Part shown: piece by piece, positions 5,690-6,459 of the stretch
Position numbering within the stretch: position 1 is the first letter of the stretch
Layout of the letters: each line of letters opens with the position of its first letter
NCBI GenBank assembly: GCA_004375885.1
Contig: SOJG01000012.1
Coordinates: forward strand, 1-6,459
From: Dehalococcoidia bacterium
GTDB taxonomy: Bacteria; Chloroflexota; Dehalococcoidia; GIF9; AB-539-J10
DNA: 6,459 nucleotides
Direction: 5' to 3'
Made by a program: the position numbers and the translations under genes
The notes under the pieces: model-generated
The model's database searches: none
Seen by the model: only the letters and a program-made list of their open reading frames with translations
What the model was told of the DNA's origin: nothing

Positions 5690-6459
5690 ATGGATTTCGG
5701 CTTGACGGAGGAACAGAACGCGTTCAGAACAGAGGTGCGGAGCTTTCTGGAGGAGGAGATAGAGAGGGGTTATTGGAAACCTGCCTGTGATGCCTGGATA
5801 CAGGGCTTTGACCCTGGATTCAGCAAACGGGTGGCGCAGAGGGGTTGGATAGGGCTGACCTGGCCCAAGGAATATGGAGGGCAGGGACGTAGCCATGTGG
5901 ACAGGCTTATTCTTACGGAAGAAATGCTACGCTACGGGGCGCCGGCAGCTTGTCACTGGTTTGGCGACCGCCAGGTGGGAGGTACTATACTGTCGTTCGG
6001 GTCGGAGGAGTTGAAGAGGGAGTTCTTGCCCAGAATTGTGGCGGGCGAAGCCTATTTTGGTTTGGGAATGAGCGAGCCGGGAGCAGGTTCGGACCTGGCC
6101 TCAATGCAGACCAGGGCAGTGGAAGACGGCGACTACTATGTAATAAACGGTCAGAAAACCTGGGCCAGCTGTGCCTCTTATGCTCACTACTTCGATGTGT
6201 ATGCCCGAACAGACGCCGACGCGCCGAGACATAGGGGCATCAGCGAGCTTATCATAGATGCGAAATCGCCTGGCCTCAGCCGTATCCCGATGATTGATAT
6301 TACAGGTACCGAGGCCTGGAATGATGTCTTCTTCGATAATGTCCGCGTGCATAAGAGGTATTTGGTCGGTGATAAGAACCGCGGCTTCTATCAGGTTCTC
6401 CATCAGCTTGATTATGAGAGGAGCGGCATGGAACGCCTCATGGGTAATTATCCTCTCTT
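5690..6459 (+). CDS. Acyl-CoA dehydrogenase, 3'-truncated by the window edge
   Basis: This FAD enzyme would oxidise an acyl-CoA to the trans-2-enoyl-CoA and pass electrons to electron-transfer flavoprotein. About 256 residues are visible of an expected 380-400; the frame is open to the last base. The N-terminal helical domain begins MDFGLTEEQNAFRTEVRSF and includes GLTWPKEYGG. The middle beta domain has MSEPGAGSD (127-135), which contacts flavin and substrate, and NGQKTWASCASYA, where W158 occupies the usual flavin-stacking position. The PRHRGIS stretch is typical of a broad FadE-like group. In the last visible part, LDYERSGMERL places E243 where isovaleryl-CoA dehydrogenase (E254) and long-chain acyl-CoA dehydrogenase have their catalytic glutamate, rather than at the C-terminal site used by medium-chain enzymes. 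This suggests the catalytic base is already in view. The gene is 15 bases after the carboxyltransferase gene, so the pair probably acts in one pathway. The exact acyl-CoA substrate cannot be told from this fragment. Confidence 0.93.
   Translation, partial: MDFGLTEEQNAFRTEVRSFLEEEIERGYWKPACDAWIQGFDPGFSKRVAQRGWIGLTWPKEYGGQGRSHVDRLILTEEMLRYGAPAACHWFGDRQVGGTILSFGSEELKREFLPRIVAGEAYFGLGMSEPGAGSDLASMQTRAVEDGDYYVINGQKTWASCASYAHYFDVYARTDADAPRHRGISELIIDAKSPGLSRIPMIDITGTEAWNDVFFDNVRVHKRYLVGDKNRGFYQVLHQLDYERSGMERLMGNYPL

Overview
This is a bacterial protein-coding window of moderately high G+C. It reads almost entirely on the + strand as two gene blocks separated by one 532-base non-coding gap. The families (succinyl-CoA synthetase, a PabB-type chorismate enzyme, a biotin-dependent carboxyltransferase, an acyl-CoA dehydrogenase) and the strong AAGGAGG ribosome binding sites in block 2 fit an organism that oxidises or makes fatty, branched-chain or other acyl-CoA compounds. 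Chloroflexota (Dehalococcoidia-like) or Desulfobacterota lineages are plausible hosts, but nothing here fixes the taxonomy.

Block 1 (1-3579) is a tight cluster. It starts with sucC, which lacks only its first few codons at the window edge. sucD follows with a 4-base ATGA overlap. A pabB-like gene starts with GTG 14 bases after sucD. SucCD interconverts succinyl-CoA and succinate with phosphorylation of ADP. The third gene belongs to the chorismate-using TrpE/PabB family and carries the PabB-type lysine (PVKGT, K331) and a GGSITGAPK motif, so it points to folate (4-aminobenzoate) synthesis rather than tryptophan. Its two domains are joined by an atypical linker encoded by two tandem DNA hairpins.

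The gap (3580-4111) has no convincing gene. Its first part contains an 8-bp perfect hairpin with a competing alternative fold. Its last ~200 bases look regulatory: a good sigma70-type promoter (TTGAAA-17-TATCAT), a perfect inverted repeat over the -10 element, and a predicted leader of about 160 bases with two stem-loops before a strong Shine-Dalgarno site. This is the least explained part of the window.

Block 2 (4112-6459) holds a carboxyltransferase subunit of the propionyl/methylcrotonyl-CoA carboxylase family, followed after 15 bases by an acyl-CoA dehydrogenase that runs off the right edge. The arrangement resembles acyl-CoA oxidation plus carboxylation modules, such as leucine degradation, but the carboxyltransferase has mixed specificity motifs and its true substrate is open. 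If it makes methylmalonyl-CoA, the product could reach succinyl-CoA and then SucCD, which would link the two blocks; this is inference.

No RNA gene, insertion sequence, CRISPR array or clearly novel multi-gene system was recognised. The genes are of known families. The points of interest are the structured leader and several departures from family consensus at functionally important sites.
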